In this document: piece by piece, positions 13,166-25,100 of the stretch
Layout of the letters: each line of letters starts with the position of its first letter
Position numbering within the stretch: position 1 is the first letter of the stretch
Source of the DNA: Burhinus oedicnemus
Lineage: Eukaryota > Chordata > Aves > Charadriiformes > Burhinidae
Assembly: GCA_008921705.1 (NCBI GenBank)
Contig: VFFE01007566.1
Span: 554,616 to 618,615, forward strand
Length of the DNA stretch: 64,000 nt
Direction of reading: 5' to 3'
Program-made: the position numbers and the translations under genes
Notes under the pieces: model-generated
Databases searched by the model: none
Told to the model about the DNA's origin: nothing
The model's input: only the letters and a program-made list of their open reading frames with translations

Positions 13166-16100
13166 GTAGGTTGCCAAAAATGTCGGGAGTGAGAGGAGGA
13201 AGATGAACATCTTAGAAAATTTGCTTATGCACCTAAATGATTTAGAAGCATGTTGGCATATGGTTAAGATATTACCAATCAAATCAGATATTTTTTTTTT
13301 ATTTTATTTTTTTTTCCGTTGGGTGGTGGATAATGCCCTGCAGAAGGGGAGTGCTGCCCTGGCCTGATTTCAGCTTCTGAAACAAAGCTGGCTCTAAAGG
13401 TCAGTCAGGAGTACGTTCAAGCCTCCAGGTTTTTTCAAACAGCCCCCATTAAGTGTGGGGCTCTTGCTCCCCGTGCAGGTGGCTGCATGGTAAACATGCT
13501 GTGATAGCTGATGGGCTTTTGGAAGGCTTGTTTGTGTACATAGCTCTGAGACTTCATCATAGTGGCTTTTATGAGAGCTGCTTTTGTGGAAGGCAGGCTT
13601 TTCCCCCTCGAATTCACTATTCAAGAAACCATAAGAAACATCAAGAATGACTTGAGTCCATCCACACAAGGTTTTTCTTATATACCCTCTTTTTTTCCTC
13701 TTTCTTTTGAAGACTGCTTCATGTGCATGGGCTGTTTCTAATGGGCTTTCTGTAGCGCTGATGTTATCCAGTATTTTGGAATAACTGGAACTTGGGCTGA
13801 TTGCCTTTTGACATGGGAGGCCCAACATCCTGGGGTGCTGGAGAGATGACAAACGGTGATAAGCGCCCAGCAATCCCACAGATTGGGATCACAGATTTTC
13901 CAGGTCTGTTTTGAAGAATGTGATTTAGTTGGCTGTACGCCCTCTTGAACAGTTGGGTTTGCAGTCTGTACAGCCTACAGCTGTTGTGCTGGCCTGGTAT
14001 GGAGAAGGATCCATTGTATGTAATGGGGAAATGTTTGAGTGAAAGTCCCAGTGTGCTGCCGTGCTTGGGAAGGGTAAATAGCTATCTGGGGTGCGCAGAG
14101 GGGGCTCTGGAGAGTGGGGTGGGAAGATGATCATCCATGTCTGCCATAGCCATAGTAGACAAGACATGGTAAACATTAAGATCTGCTGTTAGTGTCTCTG
14201 CGTGAAGGATGTAAGTTTGGTTTTTAGAACTGTAAGAGATGCAAAAGTCACTCAGAAAATGAGTGCTCCAGGAAGGAGACTCTGGGAAAGAGGCCATGCC
14301 ATGAGATGAAAGGCTGTCTGGGATATCCGAAACACTGATATGCTAGAGGCAATTCGATTACTGTGTGTAGGCAGAGACTCAAGGAAAAGTGTCTTTTAAT
14401 GCTGTATATTAATCTAGCAGGCAAGAGCTGACTGCTTAATTGGCTGTTGAAACCAGACAGACTTGAAATGATGCTCCGAGTAGTGAAGCATTCCCGGCAG
14501 GCTGGGGAAGGAGGTGCGGCACGCTCAGCCTCCTGGTGCCTCCTGCAAAGGAGCTTAGTCAAATGAGCGGTGCGCTGGAAGCATCAGTAGCGAGGGGAAA
14601 CTTCAGATGGTGTGGATGCAGGAAGCTGGACTAGGCTGGTGCCTCTTGGCTTTCATGTCTCTGCAATTTATGGCTGGAGCACCGCGAGGTGGCAATGCAG
14701 CTTCAGGGCTCCTCGGAGCCAAAGGCACTGTCGCTCTTTGCATAAAGCCCGAGAAGTTGCGCTTGGGCAGGAGCTAACAGCTCTGCCTGGGGACAGCGTG
14801 GCTCAGCCTGAAAAGCAGCTGATGGTAATCGCAGTACAGGGACAGCGTGGAGGCTACGTATAGATAAGGCCTTGCAGAAACGCTGACCCAGTTGGAGAAC
14901 GCTGGTGTCCTGTGTAAGGGGTGGCGCGATGGGAAGCTGCTTGTGACCTGGTGTCAGTGGGAGGTCAGCGTGTGACTTTGCAGAAGAACTTGGTCAGCTG
15001 AAAGGTGCTGATGATGCTTGTGGCCTCACTAACAGTTGAAGGGGGCAGAAAGTAGGTTTCTCTTGAAATATAAGCAGCGTTGTCCTTCCCTTGCTCTCTG
15101 CTGTTTATCCAGCTCTCTCCAAGGTCTGACTGTACAGCAGACTGATAACATATGCACTCTGTGGGGCAGTGCCAATAAAATATCTGCTAACATCCTTGTA
15201 GCACGTAATTGTGTCTGAGAAGCGTCTGCAAAGAGTGGTTCTTCTCTGCCTTCAGAAACTACATAGGAAGTTGTACTTAACGTTTAGTCTGAAACTGTAG
15301 GATGCTTAGCTGTCCTTTAGCTTTTTTTGAAACTAAGTGCTTTATTATGAATGCTATTTTTGGCTAGCTTATGTTTCAAGTAAGTTTCTGGAACTGGTAT
15401 TCTTTAGTTTTGCAAATTTATTCCCAATTATGCCCCTCCTGAAATGCTGCTTGACTGGAGCTCACAAGGCAAATCTTAGCAGCTCTCTAGGTTTATATCT
15501 GCAGCTCAGCTTCTGTGGACCTCTCAGTTCTGACCTGTTTCTCTCTGATTTCCCCCTTCTCCCCATAAATAACCTGTTTTGCTGGTTTCCTTTTGCGTTA
15601 CTGGCAACCATAAGTGGGCCAAAAATATTAAATAGAGGAATTAAAATCTGGTGCTTTGGCATCAGATGGGGCAGCAGGCTCACACGGATGTCCGATTCAG
15701 GGTCTGCTGTTTAGTATTGTGTATTAGATTAGTTTCCTGTTATGACTGGAATTGGGTATTTTCAAAATTTGCAAGCAATACACTTAACTTCCTTTAGTTG
15801 CCAAAGACAAAATAAACCAGAAGCCTTGTGCGCTGTGCTGCTGTGAAACCACGGATGTAGGACAAAGAGCTGTACAGCGAGGAGCCTTGAAGGGGACCAC
15901 GAGCGCGTGAGCAGATGTGACCAAGCCAGCGGTACCAGGGGGATGCTCTTACCTGTTCGCTTCTGTAGAACCAGACATGGGAAATGACCAAAACTAATGA
16001 CCAAAACTTAAGAACATGTGGGAAAGTTAGCCAGTTGGCTAGAAAATTCATTCAAGTAAACACTTTGTTTCAGGTCCAACTCTATTTATTGTGGTGTGAA

Positions 16101-19100
16101 CTCTTTTCAAAGTTCTGTTTCATTAGAACGCCTAATAACACAAAGAGCATGCTCTGAAGGCTGAAAAGAGTTGTAATGGAGTCACAATATGTTTTTGCAA
16201 GTTGCATGAACACAGAAGTTTCCCCAGAAAAATTCAATTATTTAATGGCTCCACAAGAGCTGCAGGGCTTTTGTATTATTGATGCAACAATAATAAGTTT
16301 GCCTGAGCAGCTGTGATAACTGAGAAGATGACAGTTTGCATGGGAGAGGAAGAGCGACAACAACCTGTTCTGTTTTTGTCAGTTCAGTTGTGACTTTTCT
16401 TTTTCCCAGTATAACCTTTGGTAGAGCTCTGCTTGAGCTGCCTGCAGTGAATTAATGTGATACATAGAATTGAAAAGATAAAGGCTTTGCGGTGTTTGCT
16501 GTATTAAAGTTGAAGCCACCTGCTAAATTGCTTCTTTTATCCTTGGATTTGAAGTAGCTACCTTGCTCAGGGCACTTTCTCACTTGCACAAAGGGCACAT
16601 CCCATAAGGGAAAAAAATTGTCTTTTGTGTTTGAAGTGCAACACTATATGTATTTTGAAAAACGAAGTGGAATTGAGCTTGTTTGAGTAATGCTGCTGGT
16701 ACTGTCTCCAGGCTTCTCGCACTTCATTCTGGAACTGGAATGTTCTTTAATTTTAGTGATGTTTTGAATAGGCATAGACATAAAGCAAATGCACAGAGTA
16801 AGAATACGTTTTTGCTTTTGTTGAATGACTGTATGGATACTAATCCACTTAAAAAGGTAAAGAATAGGGATGGTGCATACAAATGGTTCCGCAAGCATGT
16901 TAAATAAAATACGTTTGAATCTACCAGATCAGTGCCTGGATATTACAAAAAAAGTTGTTGATTCATAGGCATGCATATAGATAAACAAAAATTAAAAGAA
17001 ATAGCCAAATAATTGGGAAAAGTACAAAAGCCAAATGTGCAGTGCCGTGTCTTGTGGGTTCCCACAGACCTTTTGTCCCTTCTCAAATCTGTCGGAGGAT
17101 GGGGCGTGCTCCGGGGAGGCACTGCCATTCATCCTGAGCTTGCTGTGTGCTATTGCCTGCTGCCAGAGCTCCCCTTTGCACAGACAGTCCGTGGAAAGGC
17201 AGATTTAAGCAAGATTTTACGTCTGCCTTTCCTCCTGTGTCCTGTGAAATCTCCCACTGGGTTCTGTGCCTGTTGCAATCCTTGTGCTAAATACCATGCA
17301 GTCACGCTTGTGTCCCGCCTTCTGCCCAGCTTCTGAGGGAGCCTGAGTTCCTGGCAATATCCATGCCTCCCTAGTTTTTTTGTTCTCTTTTTCCTCAGCT
17401 AGGGTGAGGAGAAAGCAGTATGTGGGCAGTTATAGCTGCCTAAAGTGATGTGTCTCCTCCAGTTTCACCCTGATACCCAGCTGGGTACCTGGGAATAGGG
17501 CTGAGATTTTGAGAATAGCCATGGCTTCCTTACAAAGATGTGGCTCCCTTCAGTGATGTCCCACTGCCGTTCCAGAAAGGGGATGGCTCAGGCTTCTGGT
17601 TTTCTGCCTCTGAAGTGTTTCAAGCACTCTAATTGCTGTTATCCTTTCTCTTCTCACTCGCCTTTCTCATCCTTTGCCTCGCAGAGGGAGAAGCTGAAGC
17701 CGAGTGGCTCCAGGACGCTGGTCTGTCCGACCTCCTCGGGGACCATGCCTCAGAAAACGACAACATCGTGCTGCTCTCCACCCTGACCAAGACCCAGGCT
17801 GCTGCTGTGCAGCGGCGGTTGGATACCTACTCCCGATCTCGGAGGAGGAAGAACAAGCACCCTGTGCGTGATGTCCGAGACATTTTTGGAGTGGTCAGCT
17901 CTGAGGTATGTTGATTTAGTGGGATCTCCTGAAAGGCTTTGTTGTGTTGTGGTAGCTCACTTGGCTTTCTGGGTCTAGGGCTACTTTCATTTCCAAATAG
18001 ATGACTTCGTCTTTTGAGCTGAAACGAAGCTGAGATTGTAGAAATTTTGCATCCAGGTTGCAGTGTTGAGAAGCCGCTACAAAACCTGCGGATCTATAAA
18101 CTTCCTAGAGACTGCTGAAAGACTTCTGTATAGCGCCTACAGAACTGCAGCCTCGTGGAGCATTGGTGTTGTTTGGAGCCCTCTTGTGTTTTCTTTATTC
18201 CAGTGACATGTTAAATCATTATTAACCAAAAAGAGAGAGAACTTCAGAAGTTCAGTTCTGATGAGCTGATCTTGTACAGCTGGTAATTCTAGAGAAAGAA
18301 TAGCCGCTGCTGTGGTTTTTTTGCTAGAGAATATATGACCATTAACTTTTCAGCTGCTTTCCTACTGTGCTGCTCCTCTTTCGGTTGTGGCCACAAGGTG
18401 TAGAGTATCCTTATTTTTTCTAGGAGTTGCTGGAAAGTATCCCAGTCAGGGCTCCTTGTGACTCTCTCTACTCAGTCAAGTGTCTAGTTAGAAGGTATTG
18501 AGCTTAACCAAGGTCTGCCTTTCAGTAGCATGGGACCCTTGCTGTCTACCAGGACTGAATACTCCTTTTCCTCAGCCTGAGCATCTTTGAAACATCTTTT
18601 CCTATAATGAGATGACTTATACCCAAATAATCCCCTGAATGCCGTAAGGGACCGACACTACCAGTGTGCAACACCACTGGAAACTGCTGTGGTTGTGTTC
18701 TTTGTAACTGCCCAGTGCTGAGGTGCAGGTTGCTCCTTACTGTGAATTGGACTGAGAGTCATGGTTGATTTGCTTTCGTAGAGCATTGTTTGCATTCCTG
18801 CACAAATGGGTAACAAAAAGATGACATTTCTGAAAGCAATAATGCTGCGAGCTTGTCTTAAGTGCCTTAATTAAAATTCATCAAGTTTTTAAACTTGCAG
18901 ATTAAGCAGAAACCCATTATATCTCTTAAAATAATTTTACTTTCTACAGTATAGGAATGGAGATTTTTAAGCTCTTAACCTTATGTATCTACTCACTAGG
19001 TCACTAATATTTTTATTTGATAAACAACTGAGATCAAACCTGATGTTTTTAAGTGACATTTTGGTAGAATGAAGGCATGTACAAAGAAGCTAAAGCTGCC

Positions 19101-22100
19101 CGTTTAAATTGCCTTAATGTGATTGGAAGTGAAACACTTTCCTCACTTCTTACTTTGGGCAGGATCACTGGGCTCTTTTCCAATAACTCTGCTGGAATTA
19201 TTAATATTTTCTTTGGCTTAATTTTTTTTTTTTTTAAAGCTTTGCAGTTGCCTCAGATCTACAGTTTTAGCGGAGGTCACTGAAACAAAAACCGGTGTTG
19301 GTTTTTTTCCTTCTCTTTTTAATGAAAATAAGAAAATATATTTTAAATTTGACTGTTTGTTCCTTCTTTGCTGAGTGGCCATGACCTCTCTACTCCTTGC
19401 TTGACTTTTACAGTGTACACAAGGGGTGGTGTTTGCCCTGTTTATTTCATGGGAAGAGACTGCTGCTCAGCTTAGACAAATTGAGAGTGATTTCTATGTA
19501 AAATGGTAAACTTCTGAGACATTAGGATATGACATTGGATGTAGGCATTGAGCAAAAGAAGTTCTTTACCTTTGAGTAATTCCTGGAGCAATCCCAGAGG
19601 GAAGCAAGCATTTTGGTTAATTTTCCACACTGGTTTGCTGTGTTGTCCCAGTTCCAAGAATGGTTTTGGGGCTCTGAAGGACACATTCAGGAACCATATG
19701 TCAAAACAGGCCTGGTGTTGCTATAACATTTGTTTGAGGCATGTAGCAAAACATGATAAATCCCTTATTGCACAAAAGGATATTTGAAATCTCCACTCTG
19801 TAAATGAGGAAACGGAAATGCAGAAAGGTAAAATTTTTTGTTGTTGTTCCCCCACAGTCCCAGAATTGGAACCCAGATCCAGTATCTGTGCACTTACTGC
19901 TCAATCAGGTTTTGGATGCTTCCCACTGCTGGCTGCTCTCTCGGTACGCTGGGAGCAGAACGTTTGAATGGGCTCTACCTATGGAAAAAACTATGTTCAG
20001 TAAATTGAGCTTAAAGCTAATTCAGTTCAGCTGTGGCTTGAGTGGAAGCAGTCTGGGCTGTAAGAGTGCAGGCAGTGATGTGTTAGTCATTTGGATTTTT
20101 ATTTCCATCAGCGTTTCAAGATGGATTTGCAGTTCACCTCCTGTCCACCGCTGTCATCAGCAACTCTCAGGCATCAAAGCTGTTGGCATTTCTGTCAGAA
20201 CCTTTCTACATACTTCCCCTATATTACTGTTCGGCAGCTGGATCTGAAGGTGCTCTGGTGTTAGTGTATGGTGCGTGATTAAGCCAGATGCTAAATGAAT
20301 TGGTTCTGCTTACATGGCACATTCATCAGCTTTGCGCATATTCAAAAGATATAGTATGTCTTCTGTGCAGATTAACTGTTTTTTCTGTTTGCAATGACTT
20401 TGCACAGGTTCCTTTTAACTTTCAGTCCCCCGTCCTCAACTCCATGTCATAAGCAGGTTCTCGGAAAGTTGCTAACTTTTGGTAGAATAAGCTTTCCTAT
20501 AGTCTAACTGGTATGAACAAAAGTAAGGTTTCTGTTAACAGAACTGCCTGTCAAATGCCTCCTTATACTTTTAAAAATTCACTTCTCTCTCTAGATGGAA
20601 GAGGTAGGTTACTTTGAAGCCCATGAAGGGAAGCTTTCAGGTGCTGATGTCTACTTCATGTGTTCTTTCTCATGAAAGATCTTGTGATCACAGGCAATGG
20701 GTAGATCCCATGGAACTTGGTGGGTCCACTGTTTGTCAGCCCCTCAATGCATGAACTTAAAAGGGGGAAATTGGCTAATGATTGTGTGAAAGGAAGAATT
20801 GGCTTAATGACATGCAAATTTATCATACTGTCCATGAAATAGTTGTCTGTTTTTCCATCTGCCTGCCAAATCCTCTAATTATGGTTCTTAATTTCAGAGC
20901 AATCTTGTAGCCCTGAGCTTAAACAGCATTTTCTTAGACTAGCAAACAATGTCAGGTGTGTGTTTTCTGCCAAAAATCAAGTTGTCTTATAATAAATTCT
21001 GTTTTGTGTAGGTAAACATGTTCTGGTTTATTTTTCAGGAGACAACAGCAGAGAAAGAAGAGTCCAGCCCAGATCAGTTGTGGCACAATCTACGGACTTC
21101 AAATGTACAGAAATGTAAGAAAGAAGTTTTTAAAGGTAGAGTAGGAGCAGAAGGGGAGTTATACCAGTCTGGGCTCTGAAACGTTGGCCTTGTTTGTGTT
21201 TTTTTTGTTTTGTTTGGTTTTGTTTTGTTTTTTTAAATACATGGTTATCCACAGATTCAGTAAACTTTTCTAGGCTCTAGTGTTGTTAAGAATTGCTGCT
21301 CAAACTGATAACTGTAACTCTCAAGAAAGCGATTGGAAGATGCAAATAAAAATCACTCTAGCAGAGATCATATGGTGAAATCCTGTAAACACCATATGGA
21401 ATTGTGTAAAGACAAGTTAGCCATAGATATGTCCTATAACTTATGGCCATGCTCATGTCTTACCAGTGATCTGGTGATCATAGCTGTAATGTTATGACTT
21501 TAAGCTAATCTTACGCTACTGATCAGTCTCAGGAATGTGCTATGACAATGCTCTTCAAATGTTAATATAAGGTTTTTTTATTAGAAAGTGGTGATCCTCA
21601 AATCTGTCTCAAACTGCTCTTTTAGCACACTAGTTCTCTCAGCTTCACCCTTCTGGCTTTCTGAAATTCAAGATGTTTTTTCCTCTGTAGCAGAAACCCA
21701 GGATTACTCCTGCACAGTTCGAAACCCTGGAAAAGAGGAGGTGTTCAATATGGATATTGCCTACTCAGAGCAAGCAGCTGTCCTGCTCAAGGGATCATTC
21801 CTGTCTGAATCAAGGAGGTTAAAGGATGGAAATGCCCTGACTGTAAGCACTGAAGGATTTTTTCCTGTTAGAACTTATTAGCTCCCTTCTTGTCCAGAGG
21901 TGTACAAGACACTTGATTGAACAGTATGGTCAGGAAATGTCTTCCAGGGATAGTGTTGGAACAGGTCTATATTAGATAGATATTTTTGGACAGGTAATGC
22001 TGGTATCACAGAATCACAGGGGTTGGAAGGGACCTCTGGAGATCATCCAGTCCAACCCCCCTGCCAGAGCAGGGTCACCTAGAGCAGGTTGCACAGGATG

Positions 22101-25100
22101 GCATCCAAGCAGGTTTTGAATGTCTCCATCCTTGCGGTGTTGGGCAAAGATAACCGTTGTGTAGTGGGGGGGTCAAAAGAAGCCGTACTTGGGTGGGAAA
22201 CAAGCTATTTTGACGCGTATCTGGGTCATTTCTACTGAAAACTGGACTTTCTTACTTGTAACTCTAACAGTTTTCTTCTCTGCAAATGTACTGGACTGCT
22301 TCCAAAGTTCAAGTAGATTAGGGTGGGCATCAGGCTGTCTTTAATTTAGATAAATTGGGATCTCCAATACAGTTAAAGAGCAATGCCGAAAAGGGAAAAT
22401 ATTTATTCAGCTGTGGATTGAGTAGAAGTAGGAATAGCTTGGGGGCATTTTTCTTGTGTTGAAAACAAGAGAATGAATAGATGCTTGATTATGGTAAGGA
22501 ATGATGAAAATGCAGCAAAACTTAATACCAGTGGGATTAGTAATAATGCTTGTACTGAACCGTGTGTGTGTGGCATTTTTCCCTTAGAAATTTAAGATCC
22601 CCAAGGGTAGACTAGGAGTGACCAGGATTGGAGATCTGTCTGCTCAGGACATGAAGAAGATTCCCACACTGGCCCTTATTGAACTAACAGCTCTCTGTGA
22701 TGTTCTGGGCTTTGAGTTGAAGAGAAACAAGGCAGCAAAACTGAAAACGGCAGGTTAGTTGTATTTCATCTTGACTTTTTGTGGGGGGGTGGTGCACATT
22801 TTTCTTTACATTGATTTTTCTCATAGGTTTGTGTTTGAAATTTTAGAACAGAGGGGATCTTTGATAAGAGACCTTGTGACAGGTGTTTTTTCTTGGTCAG
22901 AATTTCTCCTGGAAGTCACTGGTTCGTAACATCAAGACATAGCACCACATTTATCTCTGACTGTCAAACGCACTTGTGCTGCTAACTGTTCCTCTCTTTT
23001 TCTCCAGTACTTACACTTATAAAATATGCCTCGTAGTCTGCAGTGGTGAATATATCCCTGACATCTGTGTTAGTGGAGATACAGACTTATAATGTGTTGT
23101 TTCTGTTGTAGAGAAAAGACTCTTCGGAGTTCCGCTCAACACCCTGTTGGAAAATGACCAAAAACTGCTCCCTAACACCAAAGTCCCTCTGTTACTCCAG
23201 GCAGTAAGTTCTCTTCTGGTTTCATTCACACCTCTGATCCTCAGAGTCGGGAAGCCTGTGATAAGGAAGGGCTGACTTCTTATCCTCTGTGCCTAAGAGC
23301 TTTCTCTTTTCTCCTTTTAATAGCTGTTGTCCTGCTTGGAAAAGAGAGGACTTGAGACAGAGGGCATTTTGAGAGTTTCTGGGTCCCAGACCAGAATCAA
23401 GGTATGAGCTCTTCAGTAGTTTGAATGTATCGGAGGTGATCAGGGAGCATGTCGCTGAAGCAAGTATCTAAATAACCTGAATTGTTCATCTCCCTTCCCA
23501 GTACAACTAGGAACATCCATTGCTGGGAAATGTGGGAGTGTGTGCTGTGAAAGGTCTCTGTGCTCTTTTAACTTGATGGGTTGCCCTCCTAGTGCTCAGC
23601 TACAGGATTTCCCTTGTGTTTGCTTATTAAAGCATGTAATAAGTGTAATATTTTTTTTTTTTTTTTTTTTTTNNNNNNNNNNNNNNNNNNNNTTTTTTAA
23701 AAAATGTACCAGGTGGTCTAGTTGCTATGTTTTCTGTCTTCTGGCAAGAGCTGATGTGGTGGCACAGTGAGCCGTTAGGAGACTGTTCTCTGTTCCTCTA
23801 TTCTAAGGTTTGGAAATGGTGTCTTGGGTGGGCCAAGCACATGTTAGTTCAACTGAGCGATTCTGTCACTGTGCTCAGGCTGTCAGGAGGTCAGGTAGTC
23901 CCCTCGGCTTTGCTGGACGGTATGTGAATTTTAGCAGCCCTGCTGGAGGGGAAGGTAAAGTGGAATAACATCGACCCTGCAAAACAAACCCTCTCTAGCT
24001 CTCCTGGAGAAAAATATCACCTGTGCAAATTACTTGCCTGGAGTAGTATTTTCAACACGCATATGTTAATGTGGGGACTTCCTAAAGTAAGCTCTGCAAT
24101 TCCCTCCTGTGGTCCAGTGGTGAATTGCTGAAATAACCCAAAAATGAACAAAAGAATTCCCGCCCCCTCTGTCACCATGCCTGCAGACCGCATTTAGTAG
24201 GTAAAGTGTTAGTGCATCTCCTGACTGTGTCCCTGGGCAGGAGATGTCTAGACAAGGAGGGTGGATGGGAAGTTGGCTGAATATGGGTCGGCTGGGAACT
24301 AGTGTCTCACTAACAAGCTACTACAGCTGCTGAAGTCTTCCTGCAGGTAAGCTTCTCTTGAACAGGCCATTGGTTCTAGAGGAATGCTGCCCATGAACTC
24401 TGGTATTTATGCCTGTAGTGTTCCTATTGAAAAGTTAGTGATTGCCTATAGTGTGCTTCTCACTAACAGTGAGGAATATCTGCCTTGTTTTCTTTTTTTT
24501 CCAATTTTGGGTGTCATTTTCAACAGCTGCACTGTTCAGGAGGATCAGCAAGGTCTCTGTACCCTGGCCTGCAGCTTCCTTGACCATTGGTGGTCTCTGA
24601 ACCATAAGTAATTTTTGGGAAGAAACATTACTAAACTACATAATCTGCCTTTTGCAGAGCTTTGTTAGCTTCAACGTGTTTTTCTTTCTGCAGTAACAAC
24701 TCAATGGAGTGCACAAGCTTGCTCCTGTATGAAGTGGGAGGCAATATTGGTAAGTCCGGGTGGTAACTGAAAGTAAGGACTCTGATAGCCAGTTTTTTTA
24801 TGCTTAGCTTGTCTTAGGAGAGAGTTAAAAAAAAAAAAAAAAAAAAGATGAGATTAGGAGGGGGCTCCATAAGTTAAAAGACAAGTGAACAAGTGTGGAT
24901 TAACCTCACCCACAGCAAAGAGCACGTGTCAAAGCTCACGTCTGCCAGCCATCACTGCAAAGCCTTTATTGTACAAGTATGTGGGAAGGTTGAAGCCTGG
25001 ACTTCCAAAAATACTTAACACTACTGGATCTTATTCAGAAGCTGCCTGTTGAGAAAGGTGGAAACTCAAGAGTCCGGAAGTCTTGAGGACAGAGATGTGC

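Noticed and set aside
13394..13879. 161-codon open frame on the minus strand inside the first coding intron
   Set aside because: No recognisable motif; long open frames of this size occur by chance in intronic DNA.
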